This document shows, piece after piece, positions 10,501-17,798 of a stretch of DNA of 64,000 bases. A program made the translations under genes and the position numbers. The notes beneath the pieces were generated by a model. The model saw nothing but the letters and a program-made list of their open reading frames with translations, ran no database searches and was not told where the DNA came from. Each line of letters begins with the position of its first letter. Position 1 is the stretch's first letter. Origin of the DNA: Sphingomonas arenae. Lineage in GTDB: Bacteria > Pseudomonadota > Alphaproteobacteria > Sphingomonadales > Sphingomonadaceae. Location: NCBI RefSeq assembly GCF_016924655.1, contig NZ_JAFFJU010000002.1:1-64000 (forward strand), in the 5' to 3' direction.

Positions 10501-11719
10501 CGCGCCCTTCCGCCCGCACGTCCACGAAGCCGACATCGTCGAAGAACACCTGCGGCGAGGTCAGGCGATAGGCATAGCTAGCCGTGTCGAACGGCCCATT
10601 TAGTGTCCAAACCAGGCGGACGTTGCGACCTCGCATGTCGGGAAAGAGTGCAGCAGGACGCAGCAGGTCCACACCCAGGCTCACATCGCGGTAGCGCGCG
10701 TCGGCAAGGTCGATTGCCCCACTCCCAATCGCGCGCAGGGATGGAGACGCGAGCGTCAAGCGACCATCAAGCACCCGATCCGCGAGGGTCGCCGCACCTC
10801 GAACCGTGACGCGAGGAGAGGTCAGGCGCTGCAGCCTGCCCTTCAGCAAAGGTGCCGGCGTCAGGATGCCCCCGAGCTCATAGCGGCCGGAGTCCGCCGC
10901 CAGGCGGAGGCGCCCCGCTTCCCGACCCGCAATGTCCAGCTCGGCAGCGCCGCGCCAGCGGCTCCAGCTGCCATCTCCGCCAACACGGAGGCCGATCGGC
11001 CTTCTCAGACCCATCAATGCCGGCACCAGTCCGTTCGCCGGCGCGGCGAAACTCACGGAGAGGTCGAAGCGGTCGCGCCCTGGATCCGCGTCCAACTGAA
11101 GCGCGAGCCGATCGCCATTACCATTCAGTGCGGCCCGAAGGCCCACCATGGCGCGGCCTGCGCGGATCGTTGCGCTGCCCTCCAATTTGCCCACCCGCGG
11201 TGTTCCCGTCACCGCTCGCGCCAAGTCCAGTCGGGCGATGCGCAGGCGACCCACATTGATGTCGAAGTCGGGCAAGATCGGACCCCGCCGAGCGTTGGGC
11301 CTGAGTTCAGGCAGGCGGTGGAGCGTCACCCGCCGGGCTTCGAGCCGGTCGACGTGCAGACTATTGTAAAGCCAGGCCCCCGGGGCCCAGTCGAGCAGGA
11401 TCTCGGGCGAGGTCAGAAACACCCCGCGGGGGTCGCTCACCTCGACGTTGCGGAGGCGGGCCACGCCGAAGACCGAGCCATCGATCCGACCGATCCTGAT
11501 CCGCAGACCCGATGCGGTTTCAATCCGGCTGATGCGATCCACAATCCAGCGGTGTCCGGGCGCGGTATCAAGGAACGCCAGCCCAATTGCAGCGAGCAAC
11601 GCGAGAACGGCGACCAGCGCCAGCACCTCATGAGCGAGCTGGCTAGCCCAGTGTCGGCGGCGGCGCGGCGAAGGGGCAGCCTCCGCCGTCGGCTGTTCGG
11701 CAAGTGCCGCGTCCGTCAT
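7532..11719 (-). CDS. tamB: TamB, translocation and assembly module inner-membrane protein
   Basis: A 1,395-residue protein anchored by one N-terminal helix (about residues 28-48, VLALVAVLALLAAIGLAF). The long beta-rich body has repeating short strands typical of AsmA/TamB lipid-bridge proteins, and the C-terminal DUF490 domain covers roughly residues 1050-1395. Motifs include IRGDYEFAGRTF and LPQDELLSRLLFG near the end. The family spans the periplasm and works with TamA in outer-membrane protein insertion, and also in phospholipid transport. Its start codon overlaps the tamA stop by one base at 11719 (TAATG), so the two are translationally coupled. The length is within the family range. Confidence 0.95.
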   Translation of the reverse strand: MTDAALAEQPTAEAAPSPRRRRHWASQLAHEVLALVAVLALLAAIGLAFLDTAPGHRWIVDRISRIETASGLRIRIGRIDGSVFGVARLRNVEVSDPRGVFLTSPEILLDWAPGAWLYNSLHVDRLEARRVTLHRLPELRPNARRGPILPDFDINVGRLRIARLDLARAVTGTPRVGKLEGSATIRAGRAMVGLRAALNGNGDRLALQLDADPGRDRFDLSVSFAAPANGLVPALMGLRRPIGLRVGGDGSWSRWRGAAELDIAGREAGRLRLAADSGRYELGGILTPAPLLKGRLQRLTSPRVTVRGAATLADRVLDGRLTLASPSLRAIGSGAIDLADARYRDVSLGVDLLRPAALFPDMRGRNVRLVWTLNGPFDTASYAYRLTSPQVFFDDVGFVDVRAEGRGQLAPWPMRVPLRLTARGIVGLGDEAGAILRNARLEGVLSLTPERLQGRDLQLTSDKLKASVSLLVDLRSGRFDILVRGGLTRYLIPGIGIVDVTSDLRVEPGPGGRGSRVVGTGRAQVRRLDNAFFANLTGGLPRIETRLERLPDGILRFEGLQLTSPKLRLTGSGYRRRDKTFHIEATGRQADYGAVRLVLDGPIERPKFELLLPSPNRTLGLSDVRVSLSPTAAGYNFRAAGGSRLGAFTSSGAILLPKGARATVAVAALDVSGIQASGNLRADPGGFTGRLAVLGGGLTGELLFAPQGRDQRIEAHLAADNLRVAGPPGFATRAGRLDGTIVLAEGATSVDGVVSARGLQAGGVTLARLTANAKLVNGQGQVRAAVAGRRGSDFEFSMLADVAPEQLVLRGQGSIEGRPLTLASAAVLKPEDDGWRLSPTAVRFAGGSATVAGRTGSSPELSADLRAMPLSVLDLAGANLDLGGLATGRVSYAWGRGNRSGQAKLTVRGLTRGGLVLASRPIDVGLSAVLQGGRAAARAVAVSDGRTIGRAQARFSPLGGGMVVDELMNAPMFAQLRYAGPADTLWRLSGVEAFDLSGPVAIGADLGGRLVDPQIRGSLRTTGARLESAITGTVVTDLASAGRFAGSRLVLSSIAGRTPGGGTITGNGSIDFAGGRPALDLRFSAAQARLLARDDIAADVTGPLVIRSSGIGGTVSGQLRLNRGRFTLGRASAAAAVPRLQVRERGLADEEVIDTAELRPWQLDLTVAGGDLMVRGLGIDSRWTTDVQVGGTADAPRLTGSANLIRGDYEFAGRTFRLERGVIRFRGESPPDPMLDISAEAQVQGLDASVRVGGTGLKPEINFASVPALPQDELLSRLLFGTSITNLSAPEAIQLASAVAALQSGSGGLDPINAVRRAAGLDRLRILPADIATGQKTAISAGKYLGRRLYVEVITDAQGYSATRAEYQVTRWLSILSSISTIGRTSANVRVSRDY

Positions 11720-13701
11720 TAGAAGGCCTGTCCAAGGGAAACGGTGACGGCAATCCGGCTATCACCGTCCTGACGGTTGAGCGGCGTGCCGACGTCGATC
11801 CGGATCGGGCCGAAGCTGGAATAATAGCGCGCGCCGAGGCCCACACCGAACTGCCAGTCCTTCAAGCTTGGGAGCGCACCGGTGGACAGGGTTCCTCCAT
11901 CCAGGAATGGGACCACGCCAAAGGTGCCGAAGCGGACGCGCGTCTCGAGGCTGAACTCGGCGAGGCTACGCCCCCCGATCGGGTCTCCGTTGACGTCGCG
12001 CGGACCCAGCCGCTGGTAGCCATAGCCCCGGACCGATCCTCCCCCGCCCGAATAGAATCGCCGGGAGGGGGCGATGCGGTCGCGCTCTGCCCCCAGGATG
12101 CTTCCCAGCCGAACGCGTCCAGCTCCGACCACGTTACTCCCGAGCGAACGGTATGCGCTCGCATCCACCTGCGTCGCGACATAGCCAAACGCGCTACCCT
12201 GCATGCTCAGCTCAGGGCTGACCCGACCACCAAGACGAAAGCCCTGCGTCGGGTCGAGCAGGTCGTCCGTTCCGTCGTAGGTGAGACTGCCCGGGATCGC
12301 GCCGATGAAGAAGGTTCGCCGCCGCTCCTCGCCCGTCGCTGCGATCGTGTCGCGCTCATCGGAGGCGATCAGCTCAGCGCCGATGCTCCAGGTCCAGCTC
12401 TTCTGCCAAATGAAGTTGGACTGACGCTCGATGCTTCCCAGCAGGCGCAGCGTTCGTGCTTCGTAGGCCTTGCGGTCGACGTGGCCCGCGCTCGCCTGCA
12501 GGTTGAGGGCCTGGTCCCGCGCACGGAAGTTGTTCCGGCGGAGGGATACGGCCGCAAGCTGTTCCTGGGTACCGACCACACCCCGTACCGTCAGCGCCCC
12601 TTCGGGATTGAAGAAGTTCCGGTGCTGCCAGCTTGCCTCCGCCCTCGCGCCTTCTCCGGTACCATAGCCAAGCTCCCCCGCGATCGTTCGCATGGGCGCC
12701 GGTTCCAGGTGCACCTGGAGGTTCACGGCCCTTCCGTCGGCAGCGGGCGTGACGCGCACCTCCGCGCTGGCGACAAGACCCGTGGCGATCAGGGCACGCC
12801 GGAGGTCGTCGACACGGCTCTGGCGAAAGCGCTCGCCTGGCTTAAAGCGCGCGATCCGCTGCACGTGCGCCGCGCTGAACGGGGGTTTGCCGGTCACGGT
12901 AATCTGGCCGAACTGCTGAACGGGCCCGGGGGAGACCGGAAGCACCAGCCGAGCCGTACGGGCTTCGTCATCGATCTCGATATCCTGTTCGCCGATCTCG
13001 GCAAGCGCATAGCCGCTCCGCCCAAGCGCCACCTTCAGCGCAACTCCGGCGGCGATCACGTCTTCCGCGATGACCGGCTCACCCGGCTGGACGGCGAAGC
13101 TCTGCCGCAAGGCCGTCGCATCTTCCCCGGCCTGCTCGATACCGGGAAGGCGCACGTCGCTGAAGCGATAAAGCGAGCCGGGCCGTGCAGCCAGACGGAC
13201 TTCGATCCCGTCCTGGCTCTGCCCGATGGATGGCGTGACCACCGCATCATAATAGCCCCTGGCACGCAGGAGCTCCCCCAACAGTTCGGCGTCGGCGCGG
13301 GCCCGACGATCGAGCTGGGCGGCGTTCGCCGTCCGTTGCCGGTCGGCCTGCAGGGTTGAGCCTGCATCGAAGCGTTCCCGGATGCGCGGGTCGTCTAGGT
13401 TTTCCAGCCCTGTGACCACCACCGAGTAACGGCGTTCCGCTCCAAGATCGTCCGCAGGAGCCCTGGAGGGTTGCCCCTCCGCTTCGGAGTTGATCTGCTG
13501 CGCCGGCGCTTCATCCAGATCTGGCCAATCGACGCCGAGATCCGGCATCGCGTCCAGTGGCGCAGTCGGATCGATCTCCGCGCTAGGCGGTTCGGGCGGG
13601 CCGATTTCCTGTGCGGATGCGTCGGGGGCAAGCAGTCCCACGGCGGCGACCGCAAGCACCAGCGCGTGCGGACCGCGCCCTCCCACTCCCCGACAAACCA
13701 T
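11719..13701 (-). CDS. tamA: TamA, Omp85-family outer-membrane assembly protein
   Basis: 660 residues. The N-terminus is a cleavable-looking signal (LVLAVAAVGLLAPDASAQE). Residues about 85-330 hold POTRA domains, one with ARGYYDAVV and another with GERFRQSRVDDLRRAL. A 16-strand Bac_surface_Ag barrel follows, with the Omp85 hallmark VRGYGYQRLGPRD, and the last strand ends in phenylalanine (VSLGQAF), the usual barrel-assembly signal. It inserts a subset of outer-membrane proteins together with TamB, encoded directly downstream. An extended acidic/proline linker precedes the POTRAs. Confidence 0.95.
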   Translation of the reverse strand: MVCRGVGGRGPHALVLAVAAVGLLAPDASAQEIGPPEPPSAEIDPTAPLDAMPDLGVDWPDLDEAPAQQINSEAEGQPSRAPADDLGAERRYSVVVTGLENLDDPRIRERFDAGSTLQADRQRTANAAQLDRRARADAELLGELLRARGYYDAVVTPSIGQSQDGIEVRLAARPGSLYRFSDVRLPGIEQAGEDATALRQSFAVQPGEPVIAEDVIAAGVALKVALGRSGYALAEIGEQDIEIDDEARTARLVLPVSPGPVQQFGQITVTGKPPFSAAHVQRIARFKPGERFRQSRVDDLRRALIATGLVASAEVRVTPAADGRAVNLQVHLEPAPMRTIAGELGYGTGEGARAEASWQHRNFFNPEGALTVRGVVGTQEQLAAVSLRRNNFRARDQALNLQASAGHVDRKAYEARTLRLLGSIERQSNFIWQKSWTWSIGAELIASDERDTIAATGEERRRTFFIGAIPGSLTYDGTDDLLDPTQGFRLGGRVSPELSMQGSAFGYVATQVDASAYRSLGSNVVGAGRVRLGSILGAERDRIAPSRRFYSGGGGSVRGYGYQRLGPRDVNGDPIGGRSLAEFSLETRVRFGTFGVVPFLDGGTLSTGALPSLKDWQFGVGLGARYYSSFGPIRIDVGTPLNRQDGDSRIAVTVSLGQAF

Positions 13702-13757
13702 CCTCTTCTGCTTAGACCGCCCGCAGCAGGGCTGCCAGTCTATCGATGGACCTGACG

Positions 13758-13967
13758 CTAATGAATCGTGCCGCGAACCTCGTCGTTGCTGAGCGTGGCG
13801 ATTACCCGTTCGATCTGCCGCCAGTGGCAGAAGCGGAGGACGTTCCCGCTATCGCGGCTTTGCTCGGCGCGGATCGCGGCTTCGTAGCCCGCATCGTCGC
13901 CGAAGCGATCGATCAGCTCATGCGCGTCCCGGAGCGCGCTCCGCCCTGCGATGAATAGGCTGTCCAT
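13758..13967 (-). CDS. Conserved small protein, function unknown
   Basis: 69 residues, MDSLFIAGRSALRDAHELID at the start and a C-terminal half with FCHWRQIERVIATL and a final GTIH. I recall this pattern as a short family widely present in sphingomonads, with the C-terminal FCxWRQIER block the most conserved part. No known domain or catalytic site is visible. It reads toward tamA with 56 bases between them and could be the first gene of the tamA-tamB transcript. An opposing ORF on the plus strand over the same bases has no such family features. Confidence 0.7.
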   Translation of the reverse strand: MDSLFIAGRSALRDAHELIDRFGDDAGYEAAIRAEQSRDSGNVLRFCHWRQIERVIATLSNDEVRGTIH

Positions 13968-14077
13968 GTCACGCGGTTTAGCCGCGGCAGGTTTCGGCTC
14001 CTTCCAACAAAGAGCGTCAACGCTTCGTTCACCACGTCCGGCTGGCGTGGGAGCCTCCCGTCTGGCAGAGCGCCGCC

Positions 14078-14251
14078 ATGCAAACGCGATCTTCGATGGC
14101 CGGCGGCTTCCTCCTGATTGTCTGCCTCTTTATCGGCCTGTTTGTCGGCATCCGCATGAACCAGCCGAGCCTCGGCGTGCTCCTCGGAACCCTGGCAGGC
14201 ACCCTCGTGGCGGTTGCGGTCTGGCTTTTGGACCGGCGCCGCCGAGATTAA
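14078..14251 (+). CDS. Small two-helix membrane protein
   Basis: A 57-residue ORF. Residues 8-26 (AGGFLLIVCLFIGLFVGIR) and 31-51 (LGVLLGTLAGTLVAVAVWLL) are two hydrophobic helices joined by a short polar turn, and the C-terminus is DRRRRD, so both ends are predicted to be cytoplasmic. No domain is recognised. Support for coding comes from the clean two-helix layout and from its stop, TAA 14249-14251, which overlaps the stop of the S24 gene on the other strand in TTAA. Confidence 0.6.
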   Translation: MQTRSSMAGGFLLIVCLFIGLFVGIRMNQPSLGVLLGTLAGTLVAVAVWLLDRRRRD

Positions 14252-14901
14252 GCCACGCGCCGCCCGGTCCAGATCACCCGACCGATGCAGTGGATCTCGT
14301 CGGGCGAGCAGTCGGGCCAGTCGGCGTAGGCCGGATTGTCCGACTGAACGGTGACCCGCCGGGTCACGGGGTGCAGGGCCAGCCGCTTCACAACGAGGGC
14401 TTCATCGATCCGAAGCACATAAATGCCGTCGCGCATCCGCGACCCCGCGTCGCTGCGATCAACCAGAATGTCGTCACCGTCATGCAGGGTGGGCTCCATG
14501 GAGTCTCCTTCGACGCGAATCACCGTCAGATTGTCGGGCGACGCTCCGGTCAGTTGCCTCAACCAGCGCTCGTCAAAGGCGAAGAAGGGCTTGTCGCGCT
14601 CCTCCGCCGGAATCGCTCCTGGACCGGCCGAAGCGCGCACTGAGGAGCGCGTGATAGGAACAAGACCGAAACGATCCGAGGAGATTTCCTCTTCAGGCGG
14701 TCCGCCCAGGCGTGATTCGGGAATGGCGAAATAGCGAGCAAGCGTGCGACGCTCGGATTCGCCCAGCCGCCGGGGCGTTCCGCGCCGGATAAACTGCTGA
14801 ATATATGCCGGATTTCGCCCGACCAAACGCGACAGACTGGCGAAGTCCTCGCCGCGCTCCTGGCAGAGCCGTTCCAGGGTGTAACGGGCATCGTTGTCCA
14901 T
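14248..14901 (-). CDS. S24-family (LexA/CI-like) repressor with N-terminal HTH
   Basis: 217 residues from ATG 14901. The N-terminal part (about 8-60) is HTH-like, with LSRLVGRNPAYIQQFIRRG. The C-terminal part is a LexA-type S24 peptidase domain with Ser134 in EGDSMEPTL and Lys172 in ALVVKRL, the catalytic dyad. ASAGPGA around residues 91-96 contains an Ala-Gly pair where such repressors can self-cleave. The reading frame continues upstream to 15042, but that would overlap the divergent gene at 15003, so I take 14901. It is likely a stress-responsive repressor, perhaps of its own divergent neighbours. No prophage genes are nearby. Confidence 0.85.
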   Translation of the reverse strand: MDNDARYTLERLCQERGEDFASLSRLVGRNPAYIQQFIRRGTPRRLGESERRTLARYFAIPESRLGGPPEEEISSDRFGLVPITRSSVRASAGPGAIPAEERDKPFFAFDERWLRQLTGASPDNLTVIRVEGDSMEPTLHDGDDILVDRSDAGSRMRDGIYVLRIDEALVVKRLALHPVTRRVTVQSDNPAYADWPDCSPDEIHCIGRVIWTGRRVA

Positions 14902-14908
14902 GCGCAAC

Positions 14909-14944
14909 TTTCTAGCTGTAGGAAGATGCCTAGACAAGTAGGAA
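14909..14944. promoter_or_regulatory. Two tandem dyads between the S24 repressor and the mini-HTH gene
   Basis: Dyad 1 is TTTCTA (14909-14914), four bases, TAGGAA (14919-14924). Dyad 2 is CCTA (14929-14932), six bases, TAGG (14939-14942). The heptamer GTAGGAA occurs twice, at 14918 and 14938, 20 bases apart, about two helical turns. This lies just upstream of the S24 start codon and between two divergent regulators, where an operator is expected. The assignment is inference. Confidence 0.45.
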
Positions 14945-15002
14945 ATGTGAGCCGAAGAGTCGGGAGCCGAGTCGCCAACCACAGAGGCCGGGGGGCCGAA
15001 CA

Positions 15003-15176
15003 GTGTATCTACTTCGAGAAGTTGAGAAATATCTCCGGACAACGGACATCACACCTACCCGTTTCGGTCGCGATGTGATGGGCGATCCCCGCTTCGTTCA
15101 CGATCTTCGCAGAGGTCGCGAGCCCCGGCCGCAGACCGTCACTCGAGTGCGTGCCTATCTGGAGCAGGCGCAATGA
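15003..15176 (+). CDS. 57-residue sphingomonad HTH-like protein
   Basis: Starts at GTG 15003 with a G-rich stretch (14990-14995) about eight bases upstream. It begins MYLLREVEKYLR and then has TPTRFGRDVMGDPRFVHDLR and GREPRPQTVTRVRAYL. The spacing of FG, P, F, DLR-GREP and T-RV-YL matches a short Cro/CI-like HTH that I recall as a recurring unnamed sphingomonad family of just this length. It is divergent from the S24 repressor. Its stop overlaps the next start as ATGA at 15173-15176, so the two downstream-reading genes are coupled. Function is unknown. Confidence 0.72.
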   Translation: MYLLREVEKYLRTTDITPTRFGRDVMGDPRFVHDLRRGREPRPQTVTRVRAYLEQAQ

Positions 15177-15505
15177 GCGCGCCCCGCATGAGCGCGTCAG
15201 CCTCTGCGCTTCTTAGAGCACTTCTCCGCCGGGCTACCCCCCATGAGGATAGGATTTCGCTTACGCACTGCGTTTCCGTCGACTGGTGCTCCCTCACCTT
15301 CTCCGGACAGCGGCACCAGCTCGGCTTCCGGGTCACAGGTCCGGACCCAGCGGCGCTCGCGACGTCGTGGATGGGCGGTATCGAAGAGGCGGACCTTCCG
15401 CTCGGACGCGGCTTCGTTGGCGATATTGCGCTAGCAGGACCCGTCGCCCCTCAGCCGGACGGAAGCGTGCTCGTGGACGTGGAGGCGCTGACGCTCGAAG
15501 ACTAG
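15173..15505 (+). CDS. Hypothetical protein coupled to the mini-HTH gene
   Basis: 110 residues, no recognised domain. The first part is basic and Ala/Arg-rich (SASASALLRALLRRATPHE). The rest looks like a small beta-sheet protein, with VDWCSLTFSGQRHQLGFRV and an acidic end VDVEALTLED. The ATG at 15173 overlaps the stop of the 57-residue gene (ATGA), which supports translation. An internal ATG at 15188 is an alternative start. It is convergent with the 163-residue membrane protein, and the two stop codons share CTAG at 15502-15505. Confidence 0.6.
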   Translation: MSAPRMSASASALLRALLRRATPHEDRISLTHCVSVDWCSLTFSGQRHQLGFRVTGPDPAALATSWMGGIEEADLPLGRGFVGDIALAGPVAPQPDGSVLVDVEALTLED

Positions 15506-15993
15506 CCAAGCGAGCGGCGGAGGTCGGCCAGCGCTTCGCGGAGTGCCGCCGAGGCATCCACGGGCAGCTGAACCAACTCCCCCGCCGGTGGCTTGCCTGC
15601 AAGGTGCGCATCGATGCGTGCCTTGAGCTCCCCCGGGGATGGCAGTGATGGCGTGGGGAATAGCTGGACAACGCGAGAGTCCGCCGGGACCGAGAGCACA
15701 TCCTCGAGAACGAGGACATCCTCCTCAGGCCCGCGGAACTGGGCTTCCTCGATAGGTTCCTGCAGGGTCTCCCAATCGACTGGTTCGAAGTCGGCGATCC
15801 GATGCCGTCCGGTACGAGGCTGAACCGACCGCAGGAACAGCATCGAAAGGCCGAAGCCCGCCACTCCTCCGGCCGCCGCCATTTGTGGGCCTAGCAGGGT
15901 TCCGCCGGCGAACGCCGCCGCAGCGGCAAAGGTGATTGCCGCCGCACCATCGATCAGCCAGGCGACAACGCCGCCTTCCCCTGCCCCGTTCAT
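15502..15993 (-). CDS. Hypothetical membrane-anchored protein
   Basis: 163 residues. Residues about 8-54 contain two hydrophobic stretches (WLIDGAAAITFAAAAAFAGG and AAAGGVAGFGLSMLFL), suggesting an N-terminal membrane hairpin. The remainder is polar and acidic, with a Pro-rich turn (FPTPSLPSPGELKARIDAHL) and an Ala-rich helical end. I recognise no family. It shares its stop palindrome with the neighbouring plus-strand gene and lies just downstream of the PfpI-like gene on the same strand, 23 bases away. Confidence 0.62.
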   Translation of the reverse strand: MNGAGEGGVVAWLIDGAAAITFAAAAAFAGGTLLGPQMAAAGGVAGFGLSMLFLRSVQPRTGRHRIADFEPVDWETLQEPIEEAQFRGPEEDVLVLEDVLSVPADSRVVQLFPTPSLPSPGELKARIDAHLAGKPPAGELVQLPVDASAALREALADLRRSLG

Positions 15994-16016
15994 GAGCCGG
16001 GCTTACCGGCAAAGTG

Positions 16017-16553
16017 TTAGCGATCGGTTGCGTGGAGCCGCTCCAGCATCGCCTCGGTGAACATCTGCGCGTCATCCGGCCCCACGGCTGTAACGATATT
16101 CCCGTCCGTGACGCAGCGCTCGTCAATCACTCGCGCGCCGGCGTTGCGCAGGTCCGTCCGGATCGACGGCCAGCAGGTCGCCCGCACCCCGCGCACGGCA
16201 TCCGCCTCCACCAGCAGCCACGGCCCATGGCAGATAGCTCCAACCACCTTGCCTCCATTCACGAACGACCGGACCAGCGCCACCGCTTCAGATCGGGTCC
16301 GCAGAAAATCGGGGTTGATAAGGCCGCCCGGCAGCAGCAAGGCATCCCAGTCCTCCGCTCTCCCCTGCCCGATCGTCAGGTCGGGTCGGATCGTGCGTCC
16401 GGGATCGTCCAGCACGGTGGCCTGGATCGGACTCATCGTCGGAGCCGCCAAACCGACCTCGTGCCCACGATCGCGCAGGATCGCCCGCGGAACGAACAGT
16501 TCCGCCTCCTCGAAGCCGTCGCTCGCCATGATCAGGACTTTGTACCGGGTCAC
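16017..16553 (-). CDS. DJ-1/PfpI family protein
   Basis: 178 residues with the class I glutamine-amidotransferase-like fold of PfpI/DJ-1 proteins. The nucleophile elbow AICHGPWLL carries the conserved Cys. The N-terminal VLIMASDGFEEAEL contains the Glu that usually sits near it, and DALLLPGG marks the central strand. Members include deglycase-like and peptidase-like proteins, and the activity here is not fixed. I chose GTG 16553 because AGGGGAG sits upstream. The longer frame to 16592 would run into the divergent topoisomerase start. Confidence 0.88.
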   Translation of the reverse strand: MTRYKVLIMASDGFEEAELFVPRAILRDRGHEVGLAAPTMSPIQATVLDDPGRTIRPDLTIGQGRAEDWDALLLPGGLINPDFLRTRSEAVALVRSFVNGGKVVGAICHGPWLLVEADAVRGVRATCWPSIRTDLRNAGARVIDERCVTDGNIVTAVGPDDAQMFTEAMLERLHATDR

Positions 16554-16590
16554 GGAACTCCCCTGCCTCACCCGGACTTGAACAGGCAAC

Positions 16591-17715
16591 ATGCAACTGA
16601 GACACTGCAGCGACGATCAGCCGGGGATCACCCGTCAGCTCATCAAGGGCAAGTGGGCCTATTTCTCACCCGATGGCGAGCGCATTACCGATCGCGAGGA
16701 GATCGACCGCCTCAACAAGATCGCGCTGCCGCCGGCCTATACCGACGCCTGGTTCTGCCCCTATCCGAACGGCCACATCCAGGCCACGGGCCGCGATGCC
16801 AAGGGGCGCAAGCAGTATCGTTATCACGACCAGTTTCGCGCCCGCGCCGACAAGAAGAAGTACCTCGGCTCCATCGAGTTCGGAGCCGCTCTCCCCAAGC
16901 TGCGCCGCCGCGTCGAAGCCGACCTGAAGAAGCGCAAGCTGAGCCGCGAAGCCGTCCTCGCCGCCGTCGTCCGCCTGATCGACACCAGCTTCATCCGCAT
17001 CGGTAACGAGCAATACGCCGAGGAGAACAAGAGCTTCGGCGCGACCACCTTGCGCAATCGCCATCTCAAGAAGGAGGGCAGCCGCCTGAAGATGCGGTTC
17101 AAGGGCAAGCACGGCATCGTTCATGAAGTGCCGATCAGCGACAGCAACCTGAAGCGCGTAGTCGGCAAGTGCGCCGAGCTGCCCGGACAGAATCTGTTCC
17201 AGTACATCGATGAGAATGGGGAGGCCTGCCCGATCACCTCCGCCGACGTGAACGACTATATTCGGGAGGCGAGCGGCGGCGACTTCACCGCTAAGAACTT
17301 TCGCACTTGGGGTGCCAGCGTCATCGCCTTCGAGCAGATGCTGAAAGCGCAGGAAGAAGAACGGGCGAAGATCAGCCTCAAGACCGTGCTCGAACCCGTT
17401 GCCGAGGCCCTCGGCAACACGCCGGCCATCAGCCGCAAGAGCTATGTGCACCCCAAGCTGATCGAGGCTGCCCGGGACAATCCGCGTGATCCGCTGGGCG
17501 GCTTCGCGCGTCCTCGAGGCCGCAAGTGGCTGTCCTCGAGCGAGGTTGGCTTGCTTGAGTTCCTGCTGAAGGGACGCCGGAGAAAGCCGGTCGTTTCCGG
17601 GAAAGCCATTGTTCCGGCTGTGGTGGAAGCCGCGGTCGAGGCCGCCGAAGTCGGTCCCGACAAAGTCGATCAGGTCGCCGATGCGGTTGACGCCGGCAAA
17701 CTTGCAACGGCGTAA
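16591..17715 (+). CDS. DNA topoisomerase IB (poxvirus/bacterial type)
   Basis: 374-residue type IB enzyme that nicks one strand, relaxes supercoils and reseals through a 3'-phosphotyrosine. The N-terminal domain has LPPAYTDAWFCPYPNGHIQA and TGRDAKGRKQYRYH. The catalytic domain has LIDTSFIRIGNE, the FGATTLRNRH stretch and NFRTWGAS. The nucleophile is Tyr285 in ISRKSYVHP. The last ~50 residues are Val/Ala-rich and look like an accessory tail. Bacterial IB enzymes are non-essential accessories to gyrase. Its neighbours give no extra clue. Confidence 0.95.
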   Translation: MQLRHCSDDQPGITRQLIKGKWAYFSPDGERITDREEIDRLNKIALPPAYTDAWFCPYPNGHIQATGRDAKGRKQYRYHDQFRARADKKKYLGSIEFGAALPKLRRRVEADLKKRKLSREAVLAAVVRLIDTSFIRIGNEQYAEENKSFGATTLRNRHLKKEGSRLKMRFKGKHGIVHEVPISDSNLKRVVGKCAELPGQNLFQYIDENGEACPITSADVNDYIREASGGDFTAKNFRTWGASVIAFEQMLKAQEEERAKISLKTVLEPVAEALGNTPAISRKSYVHPKLIEAARDNPRDPLGGFARPRGRKWLSSSEVGLLEFLLKGRRRKPVVSGKAIVPAVVEAAVEAAEVGPDKVDQVADAVDAGKLATA

Positions 17716-17798
17716 AAGCTCGGCGAACCGCAGCGCCTCGCTCCGCCTTCCAGTGACCTGAGCTTGACCCTCGGATACCGGCCCGCCATCCCCGCCCC

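Noticed and set aside
13746-13958. Plus-strand ORF opposite the 69-residue small protein
   Set aside because: The minus-strand frame matches a known small family, and the plus frame does not.
16554-16592. Upstream ATG for the DJ-1/PfpI gene
   Set aside because: It overlaps the topoisomerase IB start, while GTG 16553 has AGGGGAG upstream.
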